DNA of 41,194 nt from Chromatiales bacterium (GCA_003251535.1 QKFD01000046.1:1-41194); one strand, 5' to 3'. Shown: positions 20,301-28,288, counted from the stretch's first letter. Program-made: numbers and translations. The notes: a model not told the origin generated them from the sequence alone.

Positions 20301-21015
20301 CGGTGACAAAGGCCAAGGCGCCGTCGCTGGCAAACTGGTGGTGTAGGTGTCGCCCCAGCTGCGCCAGCGCCACATCGGCGGTGACCACCCCTAGCAGTGC
20401 CCCCTGCCCATCATAGACCGGGGTGCTGACCCCGACGCCGAGGCTGTTGTAGGCGCGGTAGCGGTAGACCGGGTACCAGCTATGGGTGCCGCTCTGCACC
20501 GCCTGTTGGAACCAACCACGCTGACGGGCATCGAACGGCTCGCCGTGGACCAGCCGTTCGCCGCGGCGCAGATCGGGAGTCACCGCGTAGCTATCGAAGG
20601 TGCCGCCCTCGGCGCTGAGGGCGGTGATGAGTGTGATCTGCTCTGCGGGGGCGCCAGGGGGACGGGTGGCACCGATGTACTGGCCGTCGGCAAGGCCGAT
20701 GGAGACGAAGGTGAGGGAGGGTTCATGGCGCAGTTGTACTACCAGGGCGCGCATCAACGCCTCTTGGTTCACGCCATCGACCCCTGTCCGCAGCCGCTCC
20801 GCCTGGAGGGCCGCCACCCGTGGCGGCACCCGCAGGAGTTGGTCTACCCGCTCTTGTAGATGGGTGCCCATCTCCGTCGCCAGGCGCAGCTCAAACTGCT
20901 CCACCGCCTGTTCGGTGTTGCTGTAGGAGAGCCAGCCAATCACCGCCGCCAATGGCATGAACAGCAGTAGAAACGGCGCGATGAGCAGCAGGGCGAGGGG
21001 GTAGGCGCGGGGCAT
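17314..21015 (-). CDS. Cache-HAMP-PAS-PAS-GGDEF-EAL-CZB cyclic-di-GMP signalling protein
   Basis: A 1233-residue membrane protein. It has a first membrane helix (about 10-30), a periplasmic double-Cache sensor (about 45-330; GWFQQAVQSGTHSW, GVGVSTPVYDGQGALLGVVTADV), a second helix and HAMP (about 335-410), and two PAS domains (about 435-545 and 560-670). GGDEF has the intact signature LGGDEFALV near 758. EAL has VGVEALVRW near 885 and the metal and catalytic segments DDFGTGFSSL and AEGVA. The C-terminal 95 residues resemble a CZB zinc-binding domain (EHRRWVDQLLAHLH, then CHFGRWL with Cys near 1157, then PLHQELH), as in zinc-responsive DgcZ. Both enzyme domains look catalytically competent. 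The start ATG at 21015 has AAAGGA upstream. Confidence 0.93.
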   Translation of the reverse strand: MPRAYPLALLLIAPFLLLFMPLAAVIGWLSYSNTEQAVEQFELRLATEMGTHLQERVDQLLRVPPRVAALQAERLRTGVDGVNQEALMRALVVQLRHEPSLTFVSIGLADGQYIGATRPPGAPAEQITLITALSAEGGTFDSYAVTPDLRRGERLVHGEPFDARQRGWFQQAVQSGTHSWYPVYRYRAYNSLGVGVSTPVYDGQGALLGVVTADVALAQLGRHLHHQFASDGALAFVTETNGELVALSNDDPLFRVRGEQSQRITLEETDNPLLRAAAAHLSSCRSEVGVHFIDLGPPQGRYLLTIHPCQLVDGPALQVGLLLPEQPLLASLSYVRDGVIWLTLAAIALTLLTAGLVTTRVARPVQALSRVANRLASGEWITLPKSRAPIAEIDDLAWAFATMQQRLRSHVETLEARIADRTRALSESNAALQSAFDSTAVGMALISREGRFLRVNEAFCQLLQRSAAQLIRLTVAEVSHPDDLGTEQLEVARVVSGEQSRFHIEKRYLRPDGEVVWGLVSAAQACGEDGQPLYFVAQVVDITERKRSEERLRLIATVFEYSHDGIVITDRRQRILDVNRSFEEVTGYRREEVIGRTPALLRSGHHPPAFYSQMWEALSELGFWSGELWNRRKSGEIYVEHITISAVRYGNGEVDHYVGIFSDITHVKEQQRRLERMAHYDPLTQLPNRILLNDRLQLALAQASRSGTVLAVCYLDLDGFKPVNDLLGHAAGDRLLVEVADRLRHCLRAGDTAARLGGDEFALVLTGISGVQDCEHTLNRLLAQLGQPFVLGGKTVAISASIGAALYPNDGYDTDALLRHADRAMYQAKQDGRNRYQLYDADQNRQAYGHRQALTRLQQALQQDELVLYYQPRVDLRWGRMVGVEALVRWCHPERGLLAPADFLPLAEGTDLIDAIGDWVLQRAIEQATVWHQAGLPLTVSVNIAGHHLRQAEFVPRLAELMAAHPELPRQALECEIREAVALEEIADTSRIIDAAEAIGVSFALDDFGTGFSSLSFFKRLPARTLKLHESFVQAMLDESEALAVTEGVIALAKAFDRVVTAEGVATIEHGALLVQLGCDLAQGYAIANPMPAAQIAPWAAQWKPPAVWALSSGVRWSEQALPVLKTELEHRRWVDQLLAHLHAPEMEPPPVLDLQQCHFGRWLQLAQDGSNPELAEEQAILAPLHQELHRIADELVLAKQDGHLADDDPRLARLLELRDQLLSGLQLVRALS

Positions 21016-21192
21016 GGCGCTATCCTTTGGTCACGGAGCAGTAGAGACCCTTCTCCTGCATCGTAACCAGCCACTCAAATGGGTGGGTGGATGGATGTTA
21101 GCCGCGGGCGACTAATACTAAGCCGAGAGCGACCCATGCTGCCGGGCGGCGTGCATGGTGCCCCACCATGGGCTACCGTAGCCCAACGCCGT

Positions 21193-22113
21193 TCAGCCAC
21201 TACCCAAGAGCTGAAACCAGATGGGTAGCGAGATGAGGGCGATCGCCGTGCTGACGGTGACGGTGACTGCGTAGAGCGGGGCGTCGAGGCGGTAGCGATC
21301 ACACAGCACGATGCCAAGCACCATGCTCGGCATTGCCGCCTCCAGGATCACCCCGGTGAGCACGGCGCCATCGAGCCCCACGGCGCGCGCCACCGGCAGC
21401 ATCAAGAGCGGGGTGATGAGCAGCTGGATGGTGAGTGCCGGCAGGATGAGTGGCAACCGGCGCACAATGCCATCGCGCCAGGTGAGGCCGAGGCCGAGGG
21501 CAAACAGCATCAGCGGTACCACCGCGCCCCCCAACTTCTCCAGCCAGGAGACCAACCCAGCCGGCGGTGTGGTTCCCGCCAGGTTGAGGCCGATGGCGAT
21601 CACCGCTGCCCAGAGCGGCGGCACCCGCGCCAGCGCTAAGAGCGGATGGGACTGGCTAGCGTGGCCACCGTAGCGCTCCGCCAGCAGCACCCCCACCGAG
21701 AGTAGTAGCGGCGTGCAGGCGAAGAGGTCGTACTGGATGGCGATGCTGCGACCCAGTGGACCCAGTGCCGCCTCCAATACCGGCAGGCCGAGGTAGGTGG
21801 CGTTGGGAAAGGCGCTGGCCAGCAGCATCGCCCCCACCACCGTGGGCGCCGCCCGCAGCCCGCGATACCAGAGCCAGGCGATGATCAGGGCACTCACCAC
21901 CGCACTGGCGGCCACGCCGGCGACCCGCACCGCATCTAGTCCCAGCGGGGCGCGCCAGAGCACCACCAACACCAGTGAGGGGAGCATCAAGACATAGACC
22001 ACTCCGGTCAGGTGGCGCCGCACCTCATCGGCATCCAGCCCCAGCGGACGGAAGATGCGCCAGAGGACGCCGCAGACGATGAGACCGGCGGCCTGCAGGA
22101 TCACCTCCTGCAT
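21193..22113 (-). CDS. AEC-family transporter (auxin efflux carrier-like permease)
   Basis: A 306-residue integral membrane protein with about ten hydrophobic helices arranged as two five-helix halves, the AEC/BART arrangement. Recognisable segments are LMLPSLVLVVLWRAPLG, ASAFPNATYLGLPVLEAALG and LEAAMPSMVLGIVLCDRY; the ProAsn and MetPro positions fit the discontinuous helices of this family. Bacterial members export or import organic acids such as malate; the substrate here cannot be read from sequence. The ATG at 22113 has AAGGAG seven bases upstream. It lies downstream of the Sel1 gene on the same strand but behind a strong hairpin, so it is probably transcribed separately. Confidence 0.88.
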   Translation of the reverse strand: MQEVILQAAGLIVCGVLWRIFRPLGLDADEVRRHLTGVVYVLMLPSLVLVVLWRAPLGLDAVRVAGVAASAVVSALIIAWLWYRGLRAAPTVVGAMLLASAFPNATYLGLPVLEAALGPLGRSIAIQYDLFACTPLLLSVGVLLAERYGGHASQSHPLLALARVPPLWAAVIAIGLNLAGTTPPAGLVSWLEKLGGAVVPLMLFALGLGLTWRDGIVRRLPLILPALTIQLLITPLLMLPVARAVGLDGAVLTGVILEAAMPSMVLGIVLCDRYRLDAPLYAVTVTVSTAIALISLPIWFQLLGSG

Positions 22114-22215
22114 AGCAGCTCCTTAAGCGGTGCGAGGGTAGCGGTCAGCAGAGACATGGGGGAGGCCGAGTGGTGACTGTGGGGCGCAAGCATCGCACGG
22201 CGCGGGGTCGGGCAA

Positions 22216-22247
22216 CCAGTCACCACCCTAGCGCGGGTGGTGACTGG
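22216..22247 (-). terminator. 13-bp perfect hairpin after the Sel1 gene
   Basis: CCAGTCACCACCC at 22216-22228 pairs perfectly with GGGTGGTGACTGG at 22235-22247 around a six-base loop. It lies 44 bases past the Sel1 stop and 102 bases before the AEC start. There is no following T run on the minus strand, so it could be a Rho-assisted terminator or an mRNA 3'-end stabiliser. Confidence 0.6.
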
Positions 22248-22290
22248 CGGTGGCCCATTGAGGGCACAAGGTGGGGAGGGCGTGTCGGGG

Positions 22291-22725
22291 TCAGAGATCG
22301 AAACCGGCCAGTCGCCACAGCCGCTTCGCCTCCTCCTCATCCTGGGGTACGCCGCGCCCCTCCTGGTACATAGTGGCCAGGGTGTTGAGGGAGCCGGCTA
22401 GCCCCTGATCGGCGGCGCGGCGAAACCAGTTGGCCGCCTCCGCTTCATCCTTCTCCACCCCCTCTCCCTCCAGATACATGAAGCCCATGCCGTGCTGTGC
22501 CATGGCGTGGCCCTGATCGGCGGCGGCGCGCATCCAGCGGGCGGCCCCGGCGTGATCGGGCGCACCGATGAGACCGTTCTGCTGAATGATGGCGATGCGG
22601 TACTGCGCCTCGGCCTCTCCCGCCTGGGCCAACGGGGTGAGCAGCTGCATGGCGGTGGCGAAGTGTTTGCCTTCAAAGGCTGCAATCCCGCTGGCCAGAT
22701 CCATGCTGTCGTGTTCGAGACCCAT
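22291..22725 (-). CDS. Sel1-like repeat (SLR) protein
   Basis: A 144-residue soluble protein built from Sel1-type helical repeats. Two clear copies are visible: AAADQGHAMAQHGMGFMYLEGEGVEKDEAEAANWFRRAADQGLAG and SLNTLATMYQEGRGVPQDEEEAKRLWRLAG. A more divergent copy precedes them (AEAQYRIAIIQQNGLIGAPDHAGAARWMR). There is no signal peptide, so it is probably cytoplasmic. SLR proteins are adaptors for protein contacts; the partner is unknown. AAGAGGAG lies five bases before the ATG at 22725. Confidence 0.88.
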   Translation of the reverse strand: MGLEHDSMDLASGIAAFEGKHFATAMQLLTPLAQAGEAEAQYRIAIIQQNGLIGAPDHAGAARWMRAAADQGHAMAQHGMGFMYLEGEGVEKDEAEAANWFRRAADQGLAGSLNTLATMYQEGRGVPQDEEEAKRLWRLAGFDL

Positions 22726-22940
22726 TGTTGCTCCTCTTGGTGGCAGTGTGCAGAAAAAAGTTGATTAATTCACTAAGGTATGGCCTGCCGGCCCATCTTC
22801 AACCCCTCTTCGCGGCAGGCATGACCACGTTACACCAAACACCTGAGCGAAACCCTCACCGCCTCTTCACACTGGAGCGTCGGTGCGGCGCCTGTGCCGA
22901 TTGGCAGCGAGTTGCCCTGGTGTCTGGTTGGGCACCCAGG

Positions 22941-23348
22941 TCAACCGCTCAGATGCAGCGCGATGCGGCGTCGATGGCGGCCGCGGCGATGTTCCCAAAG
23001 ATAGATCCCCTGCCAGGTGCCGAGGGTGAGGCGACCCTCTCGCAGTGGTATGGAGAGGGAGACTGCGGTGAGGGCCGCCTTGATGTGGGCCGGCATGTCA
23101 TCCGCCCCCTCCAGGGTGTGGGTATAGAGAGGGTCATGTTCTGGCACCAGGCGGTTGAGCCAGCGCTCTAGATCGGCACGGGCGCTGGGATCGGCATTTT
23201 CCTGCACCAATAGGCTACAGGAGGTGTGCTGGACGAAGAGGGTACACAACCCCTCCTGCACGCCACTGCGATCGATCGCCTGATAGACCTGACGAGTGAT
23301 GGAATGGAGCCCTTGCGAGGGGATCTCCAACTCGATATCGAGCACCAC
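22941..23348 (-). CDS. YjbQ family protein (UPF0047)
   Basis: A 135-residue single-domain protein with the family hallmarks: TRQVYQAIDRSGVQEGLCTLFVQHTSCSLLVQENADP, then DDMPAHIKAAL and LGTWQGIYLWEHR. The His-Thr-Ser-Cys and Glu-His positions cluster in the conserved pocket of the YjbQ trimer. Family members have been described with secondary thiamine-phosphate synthase activity; the native role is unsettled. Translation probably begins at GTG 23348, with AGGAGG seven bases upstream. It is a single gene on the minus strand. Confidence 0.92.
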   Translation of the reverse strand: MVLDIELEIPSQGLHSITRQVYQAIDRSGVQEGLCTLFVQHTSCSLLVQENADPSARADLERWLNRLVPEHDPLYTHTLEGADDMPAHIKAALTAVSLSIPLREGRLTLGTWQGIYLWEHRRGRHRRRIALHLSG

Positions 23349-23556
23349 GGGCGCGCCTCCTGTTTTTGCTTGCCGCCCAAAGTATCACCGCCCGGCGCGA
23401 TGCGCATCACGCCGCTCGGACCGGGGGCGCGCACGAAGGTTGGTTCAGGCCCTTTTTTTTCTTGTTTTTTGCCAGGCCGCTCTTCAAAATTGCGGCGCTG
23501 GCCAGTTTCCATTTTCCGCGTCATAAGCACGCATTTCTAAATTGGGAGATTCCTCG

Positions 23557-24021
23557 ATGGCCGTGAAAAAAGCAGCCCCGGCTAAGAAAGCCGCCGCTCC
23601 GAAGAAAGCGGAGCCGAAGAAGAGCGCCCCTGCCGCTGTTGCCGCAAAGAAGGCTGCGGCTCCGGCCAAGGCGGCCGCCTCTGCCAAACCCGCTTCCGCC
23701 GACAAACCTATTGCCGACAAGCAGACCAAGAGCCAGATCATCGCCGCTATCGCCGAGGAGACCAATCTCTCCAAGAAGCAGGTGAGCGAGGTCTTCGACT
23801 CTTTGGGTGGCCTCATCCGGCGCCATATGGGCAAGAAGGGCTCCGGTGAGTTCACTATCCCCGAGGCGGGCGTGAAGCTCCGTCGGGTGCTGAAGCCGGC
23901 GCGTAAGGCGCGCAAGATGATCTCGCCGTTCAACGGCCAGGAGATCACGGTGCCTGCGCGTAAGGCCAGCAATGCGGTGAAGGTGACCGCGCTGAAGGGG
24001 CTGAAGGAGAGCATCGGCTGA
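23557..24021 (+). CDS. HU-family DNA-binding protein with histone H1-like Lys/Ala tail
   Basis: A 154-residue nucleoid protein. Residues 1-55 are a disordered tail rich in Lys, Ala and Pro (KKAAPAKKAAAPKK and similar), like eukaryotic H1 or mycobacterial HupB tails but at the N terminus. The rest is an HU/IHF fold (TKSQIIAAIAEETNLSKKQVSEVFDSLGGLIRRHM), a DNA-contacting arm around GVKLRRVLKPARKARKMISPFNGQEITVPARK and a final helix (VKVTALKGLKE). It would compact or architecturally shape DNA. The ATG has GGGAGA nine bases upstream. It is monocistronic, followed by a strong terminator, as expected for an abundant protein. Confidence 0.92.
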   Translation: MAVKKAAPAKKAAAPKKAEPKKSAPAAVAAKKAAAPAKAAASAKPASADKPIADKQTKSQIIAAIAEETNLSKKQVSEVFDSLGGLIRRHMGKKGSGEFTIPEAGVKLRRVLKPARKARKMISPFNGQEITVPARKASNAVKVTALKGLKESIG

Positions 24022-24042
24022 TCCGAGCCCCCTTCGCCTCCC

Positions 24043-24072
24043 AAAAAGGCCGGGATATCCCGGCCTTTTTTT
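24043..24072 (+). terminator. Rho-independent terminator, probably bidirectional
   Basis: GGCCGGG at 24048-24054 pairs with CCCGGCC at 24059-24065 around ATAT, flanked by five A on the left and seven T on the right. It ends the HU transcript 22 bases past the stop. It also overlaps the stop codon of the convergent HAD gene (TAA, 24071-24073), so its left-hand A run can serve as the T run for that gene. Confidence 0.93.
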
Positions 24073-24775
24073 ATGCCTTGGGGTGGCCCGCGGCGAGCCG
24101 CTCCAGCAGTGTGGGCAGCTCCTCAATGTGGCCGATCTCATGGCGCACCTGGGCCCGGCGTGCGGCCAGCCGCTCCGACGGGAGGTGGCCGATGTGGCGG
24201 GTGATAAGCACATTGGCGAGCCCCGCCTCCCGCGCCCCGCGATGTTCATCGCTGCCGCCGTCGCCGATGAAGAGCGCCTCTGTCACCCCCACCTGGAGCC
24301 GATCCAGGGCGAGTTGATAGATGGCCGGGTCCGGTTTCTTCAGGCCACACTCGCAGCTGAAGATGACTGTGTCGAACTGCTGCGCCAGCGGCGAGCGCGG
24401 CCAAGCCGCCACCTCGCCGGTGGAGGCGTTGGAGACCAGCGCCAGGCGGTAGCCGCGTCGTCGCAGCTCGGCCAAGGTCTCCAGCACCTCGGGGGCCACC
24501 ACCTCTAGCGTGTGGGCGAAGCGTTGCGACCGCTCCTGTGCCGCCTCTGCAATGAGATCTGCCGGCAGGCTGGGGTCGATGGTGTGGGCGAGGGTGCGCA
24601 CCGTCTCTAGGTGGTCGGTGGGACGACAGATCTCATGCTGAGGACCGAAGCAGGCGTCGGACCAAACTGCACGATCGATGCCGAGGATATCAGCGGTATA
24701 ACGTCCGGCACTGGCAGGGGCGAGCGCGGCGTCGACTAGGGTGTGGAATAGATCGAAGAGTAGGGCGCGGTACAT
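24071..24775 (-). CDS. HAD-superfamily hydrolase
   Basis: A 234-residue haloacid-dehalogenase-like protein with motif I FDLFHTLVD (nucleophile Asp at residue 8), a helical cap (about 18-90), motif II LALVSNAST, motif III KKPDPAIY (Lys) and motif IV FIGDGGSDEHRGAREAGL. The fourth residue of motif I, usually Asp in phosphatases, is His, and Gly is common there in dehalogenase or 2-haloacid-type relatives. Phosphatase specificity cannot be deduced. The ATG at 24775 faces the CBS gene across 120 bases of relatively AT-rich DNA. Confidence 0.88.
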   Translation of the reverse strand: MYRALLFDLFHTLVDAALAPASAGRYTADILGIDRAVWSDACFGPQHEICRPTDHLETVRTLAHTIDPSLPADLIAEAAQERSQRFAHTLEVVAPEVLETLAELRRRGYRLALVSNASTGEVAAWPRSPLAQQFDTVIFSCECGLKKPDPAIYQLALDRLQVGVTEALFIGDGGSDEHRGAREAGLANVLITRHIGHLPSERLAARRAQVRHEIGHIEELPTLLERLAAGHPKA

Positions 24776-24895
24776 GGGGTAATTGAACGGACTGATAAAG
24801 ATAGAAATTTAATTATGGCAGGCGGGCTTTGCAAAAGCGGTGCGGTTGGTTTAAGAAGGAGCTTCGGCCTCACCGAACCCACGGAGGATCCCACA

Positions 24896-25486
24896 ATGAG
24901 CATGACCTACGCCCCCCTGCCGTACTCCAGCCTCAACTCGGGGGTCACCTACCTCCGTCCCCGGCAACAGCTACCGGATGTGGTCAATATGGCCAGCGCC
25001 GCGAGCGAGGTGATGACCGACCTCACCAAGGTCGCCCTGGTCACGGTAGGTCCCTGCGCCACCATCGCCCAGGCAGAGCAGCGCATGATCGCCAGCGGTG
25101 TGCGCCTGCTGCTGGTCACCAATGAGCGCAATGAGATCTTGGGTCTCATCACCACCACCGATCTCTACGGCGAGAAGCCGATGCTCTACTGCCAGGAGAA
25201 GGGCTGCAAGCGCGAGGAGATCTTCGTCCGCGACATCATGACCTCCCAGGACCACCTGGAGGTGCTGCACTATGTCGATGTGGTGGGCGCCCGGGTGGGG
25301 GATGTCGTCGAGACCCTGAAGCGAGTGGGACGCCAGCACGCCCTGGTGGTGGAGCAGAACGAGGGCCGTCAGCAGGTGGTGCGCGGTATCTTCTCCACCA
25401 AGCAGATCGGCGCCCAGCTGGGGATCCCGTTTGAGACCACCGAGGTGGCCAAGACCTTCGCTGAAGTGGAAGCGACGCTCGCCTGA
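24896..25486 (+). CDS. Tandem CBS domain protein
   Basis: A 196-residue cytoplasmic protein consisting of a short N-terminal extension rich in Tyr and Pro and two CBS motifs: VMTDLTKVALVTVGPCATIAQAEQRMIASGVRLLLVTNERNEILGLITTTDL, then IMTSQDHLEV...LKRVGRQHALVVEQ...VVRGIFSTKQI. CBS pairs bind adenine nucleotides and usually control another protein; no fused enzyme is present. A Cys-x-x-x-x-x-Cys segment (YCQEKGCKREE) lies between the two motifs. GGAGGATCCCACA precedes the ATG at 24896. A Rho-independent terminator follows 24 bases past the stop, so the gene appears monocistronic. Confidence 0.88.
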   Translation: MSMTYAPLPYSSLNSGVTYLRPRQQLPDVVNMASAASEVMTDLTKVALVTVGPCATIAQAEQRMIASGVRLLLVTNERNEILGLITTTDLYGEKPMLYCQEKGCKREEIFVRDIMTSQDHLEVLHYVDVVGARVGDVVETLKRVGRQHALVVEQNEGRQQVVRGIFSTKQIGAQLGIPFETTEVAKTFAEVEATLA

Positions 25487-25509
25487 GCCCGCCGCTCTCG
25501 CCACTCACC

Positions 25510-25533
25510 AAGGGGCGCCGCAGGGCGCCCTTT
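25510..25533 (+). terminator. Hairpin terminator after the CBS gene
   Basis: AAGGGGCGCC pairs with GGCGCCCTTT (one G-T wobble) around a short GCAG loop, and the 3' arm ends in TTT. Its position, 24 bases downstream of the stop, fits a terminator with a short T tract. Confidence 0.7.
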
Positions 25534-25694
25534 GCGTCTGGGCGGTCATGGGAACGACTGCACCGCCCGTTATAATCGGTCGGAACCTCTCCACCCGCTG
25601 CGGGTCAGCGGGAGAGGGCCCGCGCCTACCGCGGGCCTCCGTGCCGCCGGAGCGGTGGTGCGGGAGTGCAAGGAGCCCATAGTTGACGCCCGCC

Positions 25695-26834
25695 ATGAAA
25701 CGTACCCTCGCCAGCGTTTTTCTCCTCCTCGCCGCTGCGGCGGCTGCCATCTACTACGTGACGTTGCCCGCCCCCATCGCCGTGACTGTGGCCCAGGTGG
25801 CCACTGGGGCGGTGGAGAAGACGGTGACCAACACCCGCGCGGGGAGCGTCAAGGCGTGCCACCGCGCTCGGCTCACCCCACCCACCGGCGGCCAGGTGGA
25901 GCGACTGTTAGTTGCAGAGGGGGACCCGGTGGTGAAGGGGCAACTGCTGTTGGAGTTGTGGAACCGCGATCTCTCCGCCCAGCTCTCCCTCGCCCATAGC
26001 GAGGCGGTGGCGGCCGATGCCAAGGCGGAGGAGGCGTGCGCCCTGGCCGATGCGGCGCAGCGCGATCAGCGGCGCATTGAACGGCTCTATGCCCAGCAGC
26101 TGGTGGCGGAGGAGCAGCGGGATAGCGCCCGCAGCCAGGCCCGCTCCCGCAATGGCGCCTGCGCCGCCGCCCAGGCCAGTGCGGCGGTGAGCCGGGATCA
26201 GATCGAGGTGGCCGAGGCGGCCCTCGCCCGCACCCGACTCACTGCCCCCTTCGCCGGCACCGTGGCCGAGGTGACCGGCGAACCGGGGGAGGTGGTCACC
26301 CCGTCGCCGCCCGGCATCCCCACCCCGCCCGCCATCGATCTGGTGGATACCACCTGCCTCTATGTCACGGCCCCCATCGATGAGTACGACGCCCCAGAGA
26401 TCGCGGTGGGGATGCCGGTGCGCATCACCCTGGACGCCTTCGCTGATCGCAGTTTCAGCGGTACGGTGCGACGCATCGCCCCTTACGTCCTCGATGTGGA
26501 GAAGCAGGCACGCACCCTAGAGGTGGAGGTGGCGTTTGCCGATCCCCAGGTGATCGCTGGTCTGCTGCCGGGCTATAGCGCCGACGTGGAGATCATCCTA
26601 GAGCGGCGCGACGGGGTGCTGCGCATCCCCGCCGAGGCGCTCATAGAGGGGGATCGGGTGCTGCTGATCGATCCTGAGCAGCGGCTGGTGGAGCGCACCA
26701 TCGAAGTCGGGATCGCCAACTGGCGCTACGCCGAGGTCCGCAGCGGGCTGAACGCCGGGGAGCAGGTGGTCACCTCAGTGGGGCGCGAGGGGGTGAAGGC
26801 GGGGGCGGCCGTGCGCATAGAGGCCGCGCCGTGA
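25695..26834 (+). CDS. Periplasmic adaptor (membrane-fusion) subunit, MacA/HlyD-like
   Basis: A 379-residue protein. An N-terminal membrane anchor (MKRTLASVFLLLAAAAAAIYYVT) is followed by the biotinyl-lipoyl half-motif (GSVKACHRARLTPPTGGQVERLLVAEGDPVVKGQLLLEL), an alpha-helical hairpin (about 95-170), the second lipoyl half (RTRLTAPFAGTVAEVTGEPGEVV) and beta-barrel and membrane-proximal domains. This is the adaptor architecture of tripartite efflux or ABC systems. A Cys pair (KACHR; EEACALAD) is unremarkable. It overlaps the ABC ATPase gene by four bases, so the two work together. ATG at 25695 starts directly at the anchor. Confidence 0.88.
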   Translation: MKRTLASVFLLLAAAAAAIYYVTLPAPIAVTVAQVATGAVEKTVTNTRAGSVKACHRARLTPPTGGQVERLLVAEGDPVVKGQLLLELWNRDLSAQLSLAHSEAVAADAKAEEACALADAAQRDQRRIERLYAQQLVAEEQRDSARSQARSRNGACAAAQASAAVSRDQIEVAEAALARTRLTAPFAGTVAEVTGEPGEVVTPSPPGIPTPPAIDLVDTTCLYVTAPIDEYDAPEIAVGMPVRITLDAFADRSFSGTVRRIAPYVLDVEKQARTLEVEVAFADPQVIAGLLPGYSADVEIILERRDGVLRIPAEALIEGDRVLLIDPEQRLVERTIEVGIANWRYAEVRSGLNAGEQVVTSVGREGVKAGAAVRIEAAP

Positions 26835-27529
26835 GCGCGCCACCGGAGGGACCGCTGATCCAGTTGCAGGCAGTGCAGCGCGAGTTTCACGTCGGCGGCC
26901 AGACGGTACATGCCCTGCGGGGGGTCGATCTGACGGTGGCGCGGGGTGAATACCTCGCCATCATGGGTCCCTCCGGCTCGGGTAAATCGACCCTGCTCAA
27001 CATGATCGGTCTGCTCGATCGCCCGGATGCCGGCCGCTATCTCTTCGAGGGGCGGGAGCTTTCAAAACTGTCGGAGGAGGAGCAGGCGGCGGTGCGCCGG
27101 GAGCGCATCGGCTTTGTCTTCCAGTTCTTCCATCTGGTGCCGCGGCTCACCGCCTTTCAGAACATTGAGCTGCCCCTGGTCTTGGCGGGGATACCCGCTG
27201 CGCAGCGCCAACCGCGGGTGGATGAGCTGCTGGCCGCCTTTGGCCTGGAGCAGCGCGGCCACCATCGGCCAGAGGAGCTATCGGGTGGCCAGCGGCAGCG
27301 GGTCGCCATCGCCCGAGCGATGGCTATGGAGCCGTCGCTGCTGTTGGCGGATGAGCCCACCGGCAATCTCGATCGCGCCTCGGGTGGGGAGGTGGTCAAT
27401 CTCCTGGAGGGGTTGCAGCGGCGCGGTATCACCCTGGTGGTGGTGACCCACGACCCGGAGCTAGGGGGGCGGGCACGACGCCGCATCCACATGGTGGATG
27501 GGGCCATCGCCAGCGACGAGACGGAGTAG
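26831..27529 (+). CDS. ABC transporter ATP-binding protein, MacB/LolD-type
   Basis: A 232-residue nucleotide-binding subunit with Walker [11 protein letters not shown]-loop [12 protein letters not shown], signature [16 protein letters not shown], Walker [13 protein letters not shown] and H-loop VVVTHDPE. The pattern fits the LolD/MacB/FtsE group that powers mechanotransmission-type permeases. It starts with GTG overlapping the adaptor's stop codon. Unlike MacB it has no fused permease, and no FtsX-like permease follows: the next gene is on the opposite strand, its stop two bases away. The transporter must use a permease encoded elsewhere or the set is incomplete. Confidence 0.93.
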   Translation: MSAPPEGPLIQLQAVQREFHVGGQTVHALRGVDLTVARGEYLAIMGPSGSGKSTLLNMIGLLDRPDAGRYLFEGRELSKLSEEEQAAVRRERIGFVFQFFHLVPRLTAFQNIELPLVLAGIPAAQRQPRVDELLAAFGLEQRGHHRPEELSGGQRQRVAIARAMAMEPSLLLADEPTGNLDRASGGEVVNLLEGLQRRGITLVVVTHDPELGGRARRRIHMVDGAIASDETE

Positions 27530-27531
27530 CC

Positions 27532-28116
27532 TCAGCGGGGCGCCAGCTGCCGGCGACGGAGGGCGAGCAGGGCGATGAGGAGCAGGCAGGCGGCGCCGGT
27601 GGCGGCCGGGAAGAGGATGGTGGTAAGGGAGTGGTGGGCCAGGGCCAGGATGGCGATGGCGTTGCGCAGGGCAAACAGGGAGAAGAAGAGCAGGCTCTCG
27701 GCGAAGGGGTGGGCGTAGGCCTTGCGCAGCGTCGGTCCAAAGCCGAGCAGATCGACCGTGGTGAGGATCACCACCGCCCAGAGTGGGTCCGCTGTGAGGT
27801 ACCAAAGTGGCAAGGCGCTCGCTGCCAGCGCCAAGAGCCGGCGATCACCCGTGGTGATCTGCTCCTTGGGGCAGCGCTGGTGGGCGAGCAGGGCAATATA
27901 GAGCGAGATGAGGCCGGAGAGGCCGATGGGCCACGCCCCAGCGCCGCCGCCGGCAGCGAGCTGGGCGAGGCTGACGGTCAAGGTGCTCCCTCCCCAGATG
28001 AACCAAGAGAAGGGGTGGGGCTGTGCCTGACCGCGCAGGATGGCGCGGATATAGGGGGCGAAACCGATGAGGGTGAGGGCGCTGGCGACAGCGCTCAGGA
28101 GTTGGGCGGCGGACAT
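27532..28116 (-). CDS. Polytopic membrane protein, possibly PQ-loop/SWEET-like
   Basis: A 194-residue protein with about six or seven hydrophobic helices: residues 4-25, 38-56, 62-78, 90-106, 108-125, 138-155 and 160-185. The segments TLIGFAPYIRAILRGQAQPHPFSWFIWG and VDLLGFGPTLRKAYAHPFAESLLFFSLF each show a PxxR...HPFxxxxxW/F pattern, suggesting an internal duplication like that of PQ-loop or SemiSWEET transporters. I do not recognise a characterised family. The gene stops tail to tail with the ABC ATPase gene. Confidence 0.7.
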   Translation of the reverse strand: MSAAQLLSAVASALTLIGFAPYIRAILRGQAQPHPFSWFIWGGSTLTVSLAQLAAGGGAGAWPIGLSGLISLYIALLAHQRCPKEQITTGDRRLLALAASALPLWYLTADPLWAVVILTTVDLLGFGPTLRKAYAHPFAESLLFFSLFALRNAIAILALAHHSLTTILFPAATGAACLLLIALLALRRRQLAPR

Positions 28117-28288
28117 GGGGCTGAGGGGGGCGGCCAGATTGCCCTGCCCATGCCGCGGAACGATCCGGGGTGGCAGAGGGCGATGGGTGAGCGGGTCATC
28201 TTACCCCGCTGGCGGTGATATCGCACGGTCTGCGCCACCCCTGGAGAGGGGCGCGGCGCCGGGGGGGTGGCCTAGATCGGGGATACTC

